64,000 nt of DNA from Asparagopsis taxiformis (taxonomy: Eukaryota > Rhodophyta > Florideophyceae > Bonnemaisoniales > Bonnemaisoniaceae): positions 146,305 through 210,304 of the forward strand of contig JALQPE010001902.1 in the NCBI GenBank assembly GCA_030407315.1. Direction: 5' to 3'. Within the stretch, counting starts at the first letter, position 1, and each line of letters begins with the position of its first letter. The notes under the pieces were generated by a model. The model had not been told where the DNA came from, did no database searches, and saw nothing but the letters and a program-made list of their open reading frames with translations. Position numbers and translations under genes: made by a program. Positions 1 to 10,466 of this stretch are shown one piece after another.

Positions 1-591
1 TACTATGACCTCTGCAATACTTTAGCTCCTTCCATGTCTACATGCACGAACTCTACTATCCTCAAGTGGAAGAAAACACGACACGATTCTGGGTCTTCTG
101 TCATTAGAGTTTTGGGAACTCTAGCAGACAGTGCTTCAGAAGATTCTATTCCATCTACAAAGGCTGTTCTTGTTGGTTCCTCTTTATACAGGAGATCTGA
201 AAACATGAGTAGTACTGTCGTTCTTACTCGAGAATCTGATGAGTACGACTATGTCAATTGCAGCTATTCGTATCCTTTGGAAGCTCGCTTCCTCTCAAGT
301 CGAGAAATGCAAGAGAACTTTGAGCTGCCGGACAGCAAAAATTTCAAACTGGCCAACTCGTTCTCACTGACCTGGAAACCTGTTCAAGGCCCTCGTCCAT
401 ATGGAACTTTCGAGCGCGTTCTCAAGAATGTTGTGTTGGGAACTGCATACTTGAACCTCCCAGCATGCATTTTCAGTGGACACACCATCTGCAGCGAGCT
501 AGACACAATTGGACATGACGTTATCGTTGGACAGAATAGTTCCCCTGTCGATGCACCTCATCCTACCGTACACAATGTCGCCTCCGAGTAA
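1..591 (+). CDS. Element gene A, C-terminal part (unknown function)
   Basis: The frame is open from the first base to a TAA at 591, giving about 196 residues. It is the 3' part of the gene seen more fully at 9079-10466 on the other strand. The product is unrecognised in this part: hydrophilic, Ser/Thr-rich, with a conserved-looking stretch containing PRPYGTFERVLKN near the middle. The start lies left of the window. In copy 2 this region follows a Tudor-like domain, so the full product may be a chromatin- or DNA-binding accessory protein of the CACTA element (inference). No frame break is visible in this copy within the window. Confidence 0.6.
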   Translation, partial: YYDLCNTLAPSMSTCTNSTILKWKKTRHDSGSSVIRVLGTLADSASEDSIPSTKAVLVGSSLYRRSENMSSTVVLTRESDEYDYVNCSYSYPLEARFLSSREMQENFELPDSKNFKLANSFSLTWKPVQGPRPYGTFERVLKNVVLGTAYLNLPACIFSGHTICSELDTIGHDVIVGQNSSPVDAPHPTVHNVASE

Positions 592-1196
592 AACGTTTTC
601 TATCTTTTCTAGATGGGTCTACAAGACTGTTTAGAGTTAGTCAACCTCGATTAAGTCGATGGTATCCATCGATACATGCTCCGTATCTTTCTGGCCTGTT
701 CCTTCGTCCAGGGACTGTCTGCATTCTGTAACAATGATTGCTCTCCACTTGGCAAAATATCCCTGAAAATAATACCGGGTATTATTCTTAGGTTTCGTCC
801 AGGGATCGCCTGTAGTCGGTACGAATGATTGCCCTCCACTTGGCAAAATATTCCTCAAAATAATACCCGGTATTATTTTCCGCACTACTCTGCCAGGTGG
901 AGCTACGGCATTGGATGGGACTGCACAGGCCCCGAAGGTACTAGAGGCGTGCTCAATGACAGGGTAAAACTCTTAACCGTAGTAGACATGACGCTTTCTA
1001 GTCGCAGAGTGAGCTGAAAAAAAAGAACGATAGCTATTGTTTCCAGTACACCATGTAGTACGTAGCATGCTGCGGTGCACCTTTTCCACGCACATCCTAG
1101 ACAGTTTCACATCTAAAGGTTTTTATTTCTCTTAAGTCTCTCGTAGTAGTCGGTTCCCTTCAAAGGCTATGAAACTTTACTTCTACGCCTCCATTA
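592..1196. other. Non-coding spacer between element genes A and B
   Basis: Apart from the palindromic direct repeat at 705-890, I see no gene here. Genes A (plus) and B (minus) converge on this spacer, so it should hold both 3' ends. No terminator or polyadenylation signal is clear enough to call. Confidence 0.5.
705..890. repeat. ~91-bp direct repeat with 19-nt palindrome AATAATACCCGGTATTATT
   Basis: Two units begin at about 738 and 829. Each contains CTCCACTTGGCAAAATAT and then a 19-nt palindrome of the type AATAATACC(G/C)GGTATTATT. A third, partial unit precedes them. The same block occurs inverted at about 8780-8965 in copy 2. The palindromes lie between the two element genes and could be sites for an element-encoded DNA-binding protein (inference). 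Confidence 0.75.
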
Positions 1197-2720
1197 TCAA
1201 TCTTCCTCATCAAGGAAAACTTCAACGTAGCTTTCACTCCCATCTTCTTCATTTCCATGTCCGCTATCCTCCTCAAACGCGGTACTACGCTGTTCCAAGT
1301 GTTGTTCATCGAATTTTTCGTTAGTAATTGTCAGTACATCTTCACAGAGATGCCTCTTACAGATTCGGTCACTCGGCAACATCGCCTTTCCTAATTGTTT
1401 GAGCTCGTCTTGTACACTTTCTTCGAAGGTCTGACCTGATTGTACCTTGAAAATTCCTAGAATCCCGGAAGCGATTGCATAGACAAATCTGAGTGAATTG
1501 CAGGAACGTCGCAGGAAAACCATTCTACTCGTGCATTGAAGGAAAGCAATTGCAGTGTTCAGGGCTACCTCCAGGATATTGATTCTCCTTCGAATCATCC
1601 TTTTGGCCACACATCCCGATATCTCGACTTCGTACTGAATGATGACAACCATCTCTTTCCGCTCAGCGATGAATTGTATCAAGATCTCGGAATTCTTGTC
1701 ATCCACAACTTTCCGTTCCTCAGGCCTTAGATTTCCGTTGGTCACACGGGTATCGGGGATAACATCCATATCTCGAATGAGATCGTGAGTTGGAAACTCG
1801 AAAGTGATAGAGGCGTCCGTTTCCAACACTAGAGCGAACCCCAGTTCGACAAGGAATCGATGGCGCACCTGCTCTCTAGACTTGTTCAGGAAACCGAGCA
1901 CCTTTGTCAGCGCAACTTTCGTAACAGCCAAAGATATTTCACGCTTGCTCAACTGTCCACCATTTCCATCTGTTTTCCTCCGCTTCCTAGCCCCTCCGTC
2001 AATGCTTCCTGCAGGCTGGTTTCGGCCATCGCCAGTGGCACCATAAACAACTTCTTCGATTATTTTGTCCGGAATGTACTTGTTCTCCTTCCAGACGTTG
2101 AACGCATTCGAATCGCGTCCAGAGCTCGAGCCTTCCACTGTACGGCCTGTACCCGACTTTTCCTTCTGAATGTTCCGCAGGAGAGACATCACCACTTGGA
2201 ATCGAAGCTCGATGTTGTTCTTCCCGGTGTTTGATTGGAACACATCCCTCTTGTCATTGCTCTGCTTCGCAAACATCATTGCAGAGAGCAACCTGCAACC
2301 ACGGAGGTCGTAGATTCCTTGGTTGGTGTAAATTGTCGCCCCAGCATCAATCTTGTCGACCAGCAAAGGTACAACAGTTCCAAATACTGCACACAGAAAA
2401 TTGTAAGAAAACGATAGTTCTGCTGACTGCGAGATGCGCAAACGGTCCCTGTCCTTGTCAGTCATCCCCTTCTTCGAAGTGCCCTGACTCTGCTGTAATA
2501 AACCATCACAGATGTCTTTCACACCCTGTAGTTCCGTTACAATAAACTCGACGCGACTCATCAGCTTTTCGATTTGCTGGCGTTGGGACGTTCGATCATC
2601 GTCGATTTCATCCATCCTCTCCCCAATACGACGAACTTCCCCAGTCACTGTCCTGAATCCCTCTCGAATAATCCCTGCTAGGCAGTCATTTGGATTTTCC
2701 TCACGACGCTGAGATTCCAT
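1197..2720 (-). CDS. Element gene B: coiled-coil protein, 507 aa, function unknown
   Basis: An uninterrupted 507-codon frame starts at an ATG at 2720. Residues about 25-85 are heptad-like and charged, forming a likely coiled coil. A mixed helical region follows, then a basic patch around RKRRKTDG near residue 250 (possible nuclear signal), and a helical C-terminal half ending in a strongly acidic tail. I recognise no catalytic motif. It lies about 700 bp inside the CACTA end. In CACTA elements the second gene often encodes a DNA-binding accessory protein of TNPA type, so that role is possible but unproven. The copy at 6949-8471 is nearly identical but frameshifted. A separate coiled-coil protein at 30238-31659 has a similar layout without clear sequence identity. 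Confidence 0.75.
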   Translation of the reverse strand: MESQRREENPNDCLAGIIREGFRTVTGEVRRIGERMDEIDDDRTSQRQQIEKLMSRVEFIVTELQGVKDICDGLLQQSQGTSKKGMTDKDRDRLRISQSAELSFSYNFLCAVFGTVVPLLVDKIDAGATIYTNQGIYDLRGCRLLSAMMFAKQSNDKRDVFQSNTGKNNIELRFQVVMSLLRNIQKEKSGTGRTVEGSSSGRDSNAFNVWKENKYIPDKIIEEVVYGATGDGRNQPAGSIDGGARKRRKTDGNGGQLSKREISLAVTKVALTKVLGFLNKSREQVRHRFLVELGFALVLETDASITFEFPTHDLIRDMDVIPDTRVTNGNLRPEERKVVDDKNSEILIQFIAERKEMVVIIQYEVEISGCVAKRMIRRRINILEVALNTAIAFLQCTSRMVFLRRSCNSLRFVYAIASGILGIFKVQSGQTFEESVQDELKQLGKAMLPSDRICKRHLCEDVLTITNEKFDEQHLEQRSTAFEEDSGHGNEEDGSESYVEVFLDEED

Positions 2721-2959
2721 CTTCCGTCAAAATTCGCCTTCGCCTCTCGTTCCAATCGCAGAGTGTCACTCCAAACGCTTTTCCTGGAACTAGAATGCTA
2801 GCAATAGTAACAAATAATGCCAACTACTCTACTCATATCCTCGGAAAACGACCGATTTTCTCCTACCTTTTTTGTAACGGTCATTTCCATGTGACCATGC
2901 ATCCTCTACACTTCTCACTACTAGTAGCTTCAGAATAGTTTCCTCTCTTCTCTACTTGA

Positions 2960-3418
2960 ACTCACATGCGAACACATTGTACAACCCTATCCTGGACAAC
3001 TATTGCAACATTGAATCTCAGAAAATACCAATCACCAATTACTATCAAGGCAGTACTTGCAGGCAGTACAATTCACTGCCGGAGCCAGTATATTTTACTG
3101 CCTGATTCTAATGCCAGGTCATTTGCCAGGGCAGTACTGTACGGCAGTACATTCCATTGCAGAAATCATCAAAAATCACTGCATTGCACTACTGCCCTGT
3201 GGTACCAGCAAAAATTACTAGAATTTGCTATCGTACAGTACTGAATTCTGCTACATACCGTACTGCCAGGAAATTTTGTATTTTACTGCCTGCGGCACTA
3301 GAACTGAAAAAATTAAAATAGTAATTTTACTGCCTCAGGCACTACATTGCTCAGGCAGTGATTTTTACTGCCTCAGGCAGTAAATTTACTACATTTTTTA
3401 ATCTCAAACTCGGTAGTG
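2960..3418. repeat. Subterminal TTTACTGCC/GGCAGTAAA repeats and CACTA terminus
   Basis: Short inverted and direct copies of GGCAGTA, TTTACTGCC and TTTACTGCCTCAGGCAGTAAA fill this stretch and thicken toward 3418, where the strand reverses to CACTACCGAG. This is typical CACTA subterminal structure. Open frames seen across it are low-complexity by-products. Confidence 0.75.
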
Positions 3419-4653
3419 TTGTCGTTCCGGAGCAGGAAGTGAATATCCGAACGTCGTTGACGACAACGAAATGAGAGCTGTGGCCCAGTTCGGGAGGCGT
3501 GTTCTTCTCCCTGGAGGCTCTGTTTTCATATTCACTTCAGTACAATATGCAAATGGGTGGATGAAAGCACTGGAGCAAGAATCATATAAGGTTATGAAGT
3601 ATTTGTTCATTGTGGTGAAAGACACCAAAAGACTTCAGTTCACACGCGCAGAGTTTTTTCCACAGAATTCCTGTGAGTACGGGGTCCTCGGTTATGCTCC
3701 AGGTGTCCATCCCACAGGGTTCAAACCAAATCTGACAAGCCCATACTCCTTTGTGAAATGTACTGAGAAAAGGAAATTCTCGACTATAACAGGAGTAGGA
3801 ATTCCTCAACACAAGTTGATGAAGCCAGGAAGTAAGTCTCCAATCCTGACAGAGGAGAAAAACCCCGATCTACTTGCTGAGATCATGACAACTTTTTGCC
3901 CCTCCGATGGTTCAGTGATAGATATATATGCTGGGACGTTTACAACAGCCATTGCTGCAATGATGACAAGCAGGAAGTGCACTGCAGTAGAGATGGATGC
4001 CTCGAGGTTCCGAATAGCGTACAAAAGACTTCGACGAATGGTCTCCCAATACCATACCCCTCTTGAACGGCACAGGAAGAAAGAACGAAAGTCCTTATTT
4101 GTCCGAGAGCCAGAAGAAATCCGATCAGAGGCCCCGGCTGGAGTGAAACCCAAGTCTATACACGTTTGCGAAGGAAGTTCCGAAATGGATTCAGTTCGTG
4201 AGGTTCAAACCCAGGATGTACCTGTGATGAATTTATCAAATACCTCTGCTGCTGAGACACCTCCTTCAGGAAAAACCAAAGATTTATTCAATAACCCTAT
4301 ATTCTCCAAGTTTCGGACTGGACAACAGGTCACCCTTTTCTATGAAAGCCGGGTTATTGGTACTGCTCGACTGGCTCTTCCAAAACCATCGAAAAAGTTG
4401 TTCAGCTGCACACTCCATGGGCATCGACTCCATGGATACTGAAAAAATATGCGAAAGCAGCCCTCCTTTCCTGGTCGTAATCACCAATTTTGTCATGTCG
4501 GAGATTGAAAAAAGTAGCAAGTACCCCTACGTGTGTCCTGGTCCAGAAGGCTCACCTGAGACATTTGGAGATATGTTCAAGGCTGGTCTATATGTTTGGG
4601 ATGTTCGGTGCATGGAACCAATGAGGGGCTCCTCCCAGACTGTGATGATGTAG
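3419..4653 (+). pseudogene. DNA methyltransferase, C-terminal half, with a frame-shifted extra module
   Basis: Reading begins directly after the CACTA end, so the gene was cut by that insertion. The fragment starts just before LLPGGSVFIFTSV (the strand after motif IV of a beta-class amino-methyltransferase), and the DPPY motif itself is missing. Motif I is seen as VIDIYAGTFTTA near 3920, in the permuted order expected of N6-adenine/N4-cytosine enzymes. After a basic linker, the 3471-4442 frame enters a small module (GTARLALPKP, then TLHGH). A one-base shift near 4425 moves it to the next frame, which continues to 4653 with PETFG and YVWDVRCMEP. The same module opens the 18229-22161 protein. 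No SET domain follows. It cannot be catalytically complete. Confidence 0.8.
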
Positions 4654-6252
4654 ATGGAAGTAGAACGTTTCAACTGGAAGATTGCGTAAATTCAATTTTC
4701 GACCGTTTAGTTTCGTGAGTTTAATGGTACTAGCTAGTAGGTACAAGAAGAGGCAGCATTTCTGTTTGGAACCCCGATCTCCGCAATGTTCATGACCATG
4801 CAGCAGCGTAAGCAAAAATTCCGCTGTAGTTTCTGGAAATATCTATCGTGGTGGAAACCTCTACATCAAATGTGGCTTTGCTTTTCTACAGTGCTTTACT
4901 CCATCGGTTTAGTACTACTAAGGCGTCTTATTCATGAACAAATACACGGTTGAGCTCATTTGTGCCATAAGCCAGTGTGGCAGTGTAGGCGTGGTATAGA
5001 CTCGAATCGCTTGTCTAAGACTCTTTCTAGGTCGCTCATTGTCTCATGTAACGTATTAAAATTGACGCTCATTGCCCTGTGCGTCAGACGTATGTGCAAA
5101 GCAAGTATACTCTGATTGAAATGATTGGTAAAACTTGTACAAGCACAATTCATGTACGTACATATCGTAGACGTGTTCAATAGATTAAACCATAGCCTAT
5201 GGATGCATTTTCTCTCTCCATTGCCATGGCGTGTTCACAATTGTGCTCTCAAGCGATTGATCGCTTACGTGAGATTATCGCCACCTACGCCGCACGTATC
5301 TCATGCAGTTGTCTAGCCCTATTCCTCACGCTCCGTCACCCAGCATCTTTTACCAGCGTTAAACAACAGAAACCGTATCCACACAACCCTTCATCCTCCA
5401 TGGTGTGTACCATCACCATCCCTTCCGGGTTAGTAATCATCAACATCATCATACCCGTGTCATGCGCAGCCATGCCGAGTCGTGGCGCCAATTTCAAACA
5501 CATGCGACCAGCCATCTGCGATGTGCAGGCCATTCAAATCGCCATATACATATCCTTCGTAGGTTCCAATCAGCCGCGATTCAAACAGCAGATCGTCAGA
5601 TTTTCCAGGGCTTCTGTGGAGAATTGCTTGTCCGACACTACCTGTACCGGTACATACGTCTGTATCAGTTTTGATGACGGCATAGGACCGTACTCATTGG
5701 CCCCTCGCAGTACATGCGCCTGCCTTCCTACCAACCCGGACGATTTGCAATCAGCAACATTAATGTTCCTGTGCAAATCCTATCTGTCTACCTGGCGACT
5801 TATGCTTCGACTTTAGCGACGTCACCGCATCGCTTGGCCTCCCATCGGCCCAATGAGTTTCTGATTCATCGGTGAACACGAACAGAAATGGTCTCACAGG
5901 CGCGCAGTGTAGAACTAATGATGATTGTCCGGGTGCGCATGCATGTCTCGCGAATGAGGATGTTGAATCAGCCAATGTTACGCGATGTTCGGATGCGCAT
6001 GTTTGTTGTCTGTGTGTCCCCACTGTGAGCTAGGTTTCTTGCGATTGCGACAATGACAAAAGTACAGATGGATAGGTCTGTGCCGCATGGCGCGGAATCT
6101 CCCTTTGTGTCCCGCCTGGAACTGACGCTTTTTTCTACACGAGTATGTTTCGCTGGTACCAACGCCGTCTGAAATTTATTAATTTATTTTCATCCATCAC
6201 TATTTTCCGAAATGTAGTTCACCGACATGCATACAACGGTACATGTTGACAT
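4654..6252. other. 1.6 kb between the methyltransferase fragment and CACTA copy 2; decayed coding remnant on minus strand
   Basis: No intact gene is seen. On the minus strand a single frame from about 5776 to 5336 reads as coding-like sequence (Gly/Met-rich, including GANEYGPMPSSK and LAPRLGMAAHDTG) interrupted by two stops near 5560 and 5536. It may be a dead gene. I do not recognise the family. The remainder, including 5820-6250, shows nothing I can name. Confidence 0.35.
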
Positions 6253-6700
6253 CACTACTGAGTTTTAGATTAAAAAATGTAGTAAATTTACTGCCTGAGG
6301 CAGTAAAAAACACTGCCTGACCAATTTGGTGCCTGAGGCAGTAAAATTACTATTTTAATTTTTTCAGTTCTAGTGCCGCAGGCAGTAAAATACAAAATTT
6401 CCTGGCAGTACGGTATGTAGCAGAATGCAGTACTGTACGATAGCAAATGCTAGTAAGTTTTGCTGGTACCACAGGGCAGTAGTGCAATGCAGTGATTTTT
6501 GATGATTTTTGCAATGGAATGTACTGCCGTACAGTACTGCCTTGGCAAATGACGTGGTATTAGAATCAGGCAGTAAAATATACTGGCTCCGGCAGTGAAT
6601 TGTACTGCCTGCAAGTACTGCCTTGATAGTAATTGGTGATTGGTATTTTCTGAGATTCAATATTGCAATAGTTGTCCAGGATAGGGTCGTTGTACAATGT
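6253..6700. repeat. CACTA terminus and subterminal repeats, copy 2
   Basis: This is the mirror image of 2960-3418: a CACTAC terminus, an A-rich start (GATTAAAAAATGTAG), then multiple TTTACTGCCTGAGGCAGTAAA-type dyads spaced over about 400 bp. Single-base differences from copy 1 are scattered through it, so the two copies are separate insertions or an old duplication. Confidence 0.75.
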
Positions 6701-6948
6701 GTTCGCATGTGAGTTCAAGTAGAGAAGAGAGGAAACTATTCTGAAGCTACTAGTAGTGAGAAGTGTAGAGGATACATGGTCACATGGAAATGACCGTTAC
6801 AAAAAAGGTAGGAGAAAATCGGTCGTTTTCCGAGGATATGAGTAGAGTAGTTGGCATTATTTGTTACTATTGCTAGCATTCTCGTTGCAGGAAAATCGTC
6901 TGGAGTGACACTTTTGCGATTGGAACGAGAGGCGAAGTTTGACGGAAG

Positions 6949-8471
6949 ATGGAATCTCAGCGTCGTGAGGAAAATCCAAATGACTGCCTAGCAGGGATTA
7001 TTCGAGAGGGATTCAGGACAGTGACTGGGGAAGTTCGTCGTATTGGGGAGAGGATGGATGAAATCGACGATGATCGAACGTCCCAACGCCAGCAAATCGA
7101 AAAGCTGATGAGTCGCGTCGAGTTTATAGTAACGGAATTACAGGGTGTGAAAGACATCTGTGATGGTTTATTACAGCAGAGTCAGGGCAATTCGAAGAAG
7201 GGGATGACTGACAAGGACAGGGACCGTTTGCGCATCTCGCAGTCAGCAGAACTATCGTTTTCTTACAATTTTCTGTGTGCAGTATTTGGAACTGTTGTAC
7301 CTTTGCTGGTCGACAAGATTGATGCTGGGGCGACAATTTACACCAACCAAGGAATCTATGACCTCCGTGGGTGCAGGTTGCTCTCTGCAATGATGTTTGC
7401 GAAGCAGAGCAATGACAAGAGAGATGTGTTCCAATCCAACACCGGGAAGAACAACATCGAGCTTCGATTCCAAGTGGTGAAGTCTCTCCTGCGGAAGATT
7501 CAGAAGGAAAAGTCGGGTACAGGCCGTACAGTGGAAGGCTCGAGCTCTGGACGCGATTCGAATGCGTTCAACGTCTGGAAGGAGAACAAGTACATTCCGG
7601 ACAAAATAATCGAAGAAGTTGTTTATGGTGCCACTGGCGATGGCCGAAACCAGCCTGCAGGAAGCATTGACGGAGGGGCTAGGAAGCGGAGGAAAACAGA
7701 TGGAAATGGTGGACAGTTGAGCAAGCGTGAAATATCTTTGGCTGTTACGAAAGTTGCGCTGACAAAGGTGCTCGGTTTCCTGAACAAGTCTAGAGAGCAG
7801 GTGCGCCATCGATTCCTTGTCGAACTGGGGTTCGCTCTAGTGTTGGAAACGGACACATCTATCACTTTCGAGTTTCCAACTCACGATTTCATTCGAGATA
7901 TGGATGTTATCCCCGATACCCGTGTGACCAACGGAAATCTAAGGCCTGAGGATGGAAAGTTGTGGATAACAAGAATTCCGAGATCTTGATACAATTCATC
8001 GCTGAGCGGAAAGAGATGGTTGTCATCATTCAGTACGAAGTCGAGATATCGGGATGTATGGCCAAAAGGATGATCCGAAGAAGAATCAATATCCTGGAGG
8101 TAGCCCTGAACACTGCAATTGCTTTCCTTCAATGCACGAGTAGAATGGTTTTCCTGCGACGTTCCTGCAATTCACTCAGATTTGTCTATGCAATCGCTTC
8201 CGGGATTCTAGGAATTTTCAAGGTACAATCAGGTCAGACCTTCGAAGAAAGTGTACAAGACGAGCTCAAACAATTAGGAAAGGCGATGTTGCCGAGTGAT
8301 CGAATCTGTAAGAGGCATCTCTGCGAAGATGTACTGACAATTACTAACGAAAAATTCGATGAACAACACTTGGAACAGCGTAGTACCGCGTTTGAGGAGG
8401 ATAGCGGACATGGAAATGAAGAAAATGGGAGTGAAAGCTACGTTGAAGTTTTCCTTGATGAGGAAGATTGA
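6949..8471 (+). pseudogene. Element gene B, copy 2, frameshifted
   Basis: This is the same product as 1197-2720. The frame runs from the ATG at 6949 for about 335 codons, then a one-base deletion near 7951 (GAGGATGG where copy 1 has GAGGAACGG) throws it into a stop at 7989. The remaining 169 codons continue in another frame from about 7962 to 8471. Other differences are few substitutions. This copy could make only a truncated coiled-coil protein. Confidence 0.8.
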
Positions 8472-8779
8472 TAATGGAAGCGGATAAGTAAAGTTTCATA
8501 ACCTTTGAAGTAAAATAATTACGACGGGGCAGACTGAGGAGAAATAGAAACCTTTAGATATTAAACTGTCTAGGATATGAGTGGAAAAGGTGCACCCTAG
8601 CATGCTACGTACTACATGGTGTACTGGAAACAATAGCTATCGTTCTTATTTTTCAGCTCACTCTGCGACTAGAAAGCGTCATGTCTACTACGGTTAAGAG
8701 TTTTACCCTGTCATTGAGCACGCCTCTAGTAGCTTCGGGGCCTGTGCAGTCCCATCCAATGCCGTAGCTCCACCTGGCA

Positions 8780-8970
8780 GAGTAGTGCGGAAAATAATAC
8801 CGGGTATTATTTTGAGGAATATTTTGCCAAGTGGAGGGCAATCATTCGTACCGACTACAGGCGATCCCTGGACGAAACCTAAGAATAATACCCGGTATTA
8901 TTTTCAGGGATATTTTGCCAGGTGGAGGGCAATCATTGTTACAGAATGCAGACAGTCCCTGGACGAAGGA
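8780..8970. repeat. ~91-bp direct repeat with AATAATACC palindromes, copy 2
   Basis: Inverted counterpart of 705-890, with the same two palindromes and the same flanking CTCCACTTGGCAAAATAT words. Confidence 0.75.
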
Positions 8971-9078
8971 ACAGGCCAGAAAGATACGGAGCATGTATCG
9001 ATGGATACCATCGACTTAATCGAGGTTGGCTAATTCTGAACAGTCTTGTAGACCCATCTAGAAAAGATAGAAAACGTT

Positions 9079-10466
9079 TTACTCGGAGGCAACATCGTGT
9101 ACGGTAGGATGAGGTGCATCGACAGGGGAACTATTCTGTCCAACAATAACGTCATGTCCAATTGTGTCTAGCTCGCTGCAGATGGTGTGTCCACTGAAAA
9201 TGCATGTTGGGAGGTTCAAGTATGCAGTTCCCAACACAACATTCTTGAGAACGCGCTCGAAAGTTCCATATGGACGAGGGCCTTGAACAGGTTTCCGGGT
9301 CAGTGAGAACGAGTTGGCCAGTTTGAAATTTTTGCTGTCCGGCAGCTCAAAGTTGTCCTGCATTTCTCGACTTGAGAGGAAGCGAGCTTCCAAAGGATAC
9401 GAATAGCTGCAATTGACATAGTCGTATTCATCAGATTCTCGAGTAAGAACGACAGTACTACTCATGTTTTCAGATCTCCTGTATAAAGAGGAACCAACAA
9501 GAACAGCCTTTGTAGATGGAATAGAATCTTCTGAAGCACTGTCTGCTAGAGTTCCCAAAACTCTAATGACAGAAGACCCAGAATCGTGTCGTGTTTTCTT
9601 CCACTTGAGGATAGTAGAGTTCGTGCATGTAGACATGGAAGGGGCTAAAGTATTGCAGAGGTCATAGTATGTTCCAAAGTGGATCGATAGCTCTTTATCT
9701 CTCCCAGTTGAAATTCGAACCGCCTCGACGCTCGGCAGGAAAATTGTGTTTGGGTCGTTCTTCTCTTCGCATAGCCTGGAAGTTGTAAAAACTGTTCAAG
9801 CGAGCAATCTGCTCTTGCCGTCACATAGTCTTGCACCAGGGAGCTCACTTCCCGGCATGTTTCAGACTTCGTGATTTTGGAGGACAGGGGTTTGTCCAGT
9901 TTTAAGCCAACTCTCTGGAACAGCTAGTCGCACACAATGTTTCCGAAGATGGGTCCAGTAGCGCTTGATGAACCGCGACAGTTGAGAATCTGCCTTTCGA
10001 GGTAGGATACCTTTTGAAACAGCTTGGATATGTCCTCATTGATTTTAGGACCAGGAGGACTCTCATCGCAAACTAAGCGCGGCTCGGACTTGGATCGACT
10101 CAACATGTTTTGTTTGCAGTCTTTTTTATGGAAACTGTCTTCACCCGCAGACGAGATCGTCTGCTCTAGTGCTAGTTGCTCTCCAAACCTCCAACGAAGC
10201 ATGTTTCCAGAGTCAATGTCCAGCAGCGAATTGTTCTTGAATAATTTTGCTGTAGAGACTGACTGGTCGAAACCGTGTTCAGATTGATATTCCAGCGTAA
10301 CAAACAAGTTTCCAGTCAAACGATGTTCTCCGGACGCGTCCGGCTTGGCAGTACTCAAAAATTTGGCGCCCCACCAAACCTTTTTCTGTTTCCTTCCTCT
10401 CGTTTGTAAACTCCATTCTACTTCAATGACTGATCCTTCGGAGACAAAGTCTGTTGGGTCTTGCAT
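9079..10466 (-). pseudogene. Element gene A, copy 2: Tudor-like N-terminal domain, broken
   Basis: ATG at 10466. The first 180 codons contain a compact domain with spaced features G-x-V-I-E-V-x-W, then WWGAKFLS, LEY and a closing LRWRFG. These features match the N-terminal domain of the Sel1 protein at 48046 (VEVLW, WWKACVLE, IEY, LKWRI), a Tudor/agenet-like pattern. An in-frame TAG at 9924-9926 ends the frame. Reading through it, the sequence stays coding-like in the same frame to about 9780, where a one-base shift leads into the tail that matches 1-591. Two lesions make this a pseudogene unless TAG is read through. Confidence 0.6.

Larger units (their letters stand above)
1..3418. mobile_element. 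CACTA-like transposon copy 1 (partial; runs off the left edge)
   Basis: The inner end at 3418 reads, on the reverse strand, CACTACCGAG followed by a run of TTTACTGCC/GGCAGTAAA subterminal repeats. This is the usual layout of CACTA (En/Spm) ends: a CACTA terminus plus many short subterminal repeats. The same sequence recurs inverted from 6253 onward, with coordinates summing to about 9670, so these are two copies of one element facing opposite ways. Copy 1 carries the end of gene A (1-591) and intact gene B (1197-2720, minus). The outer end lies outside the window, so a 3-bp target duplication cannot be tested. Confidence 0.7.
6253..10466. mobile_element. CACTA-like transposon copy 2, inverted relative to copy 1
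   Basis: It begins at 6253 with CACTACTGAG followed by the same subterminal GGCAGTAAA repeats as copy 1, and then matches copy 1 in reverse order as far as copy 1 is visible (to about 9670). Gene B (6949-8471) and gene A (9079-10466) are both present and both damaged. The far end was not found. No CTCGGTAGTG-like terminus is seen before the ParB-like gene at 11198, so the element may be truncated or may extend further right and include that gene. Confidence 0.65.

Noticed and set aside
1536..2712. Several plus-strand frames of 60-124 codons inside gene B (and mirror ones at 6957-8132)
   Set aside because: Shadow frames opposite an intact 507-codon gene.
5199..5816. 205-codon plus-strand gene
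   Set aside because: Composition is atypical, and the opposite strand reads more like decayed coding sequence in the same interval.
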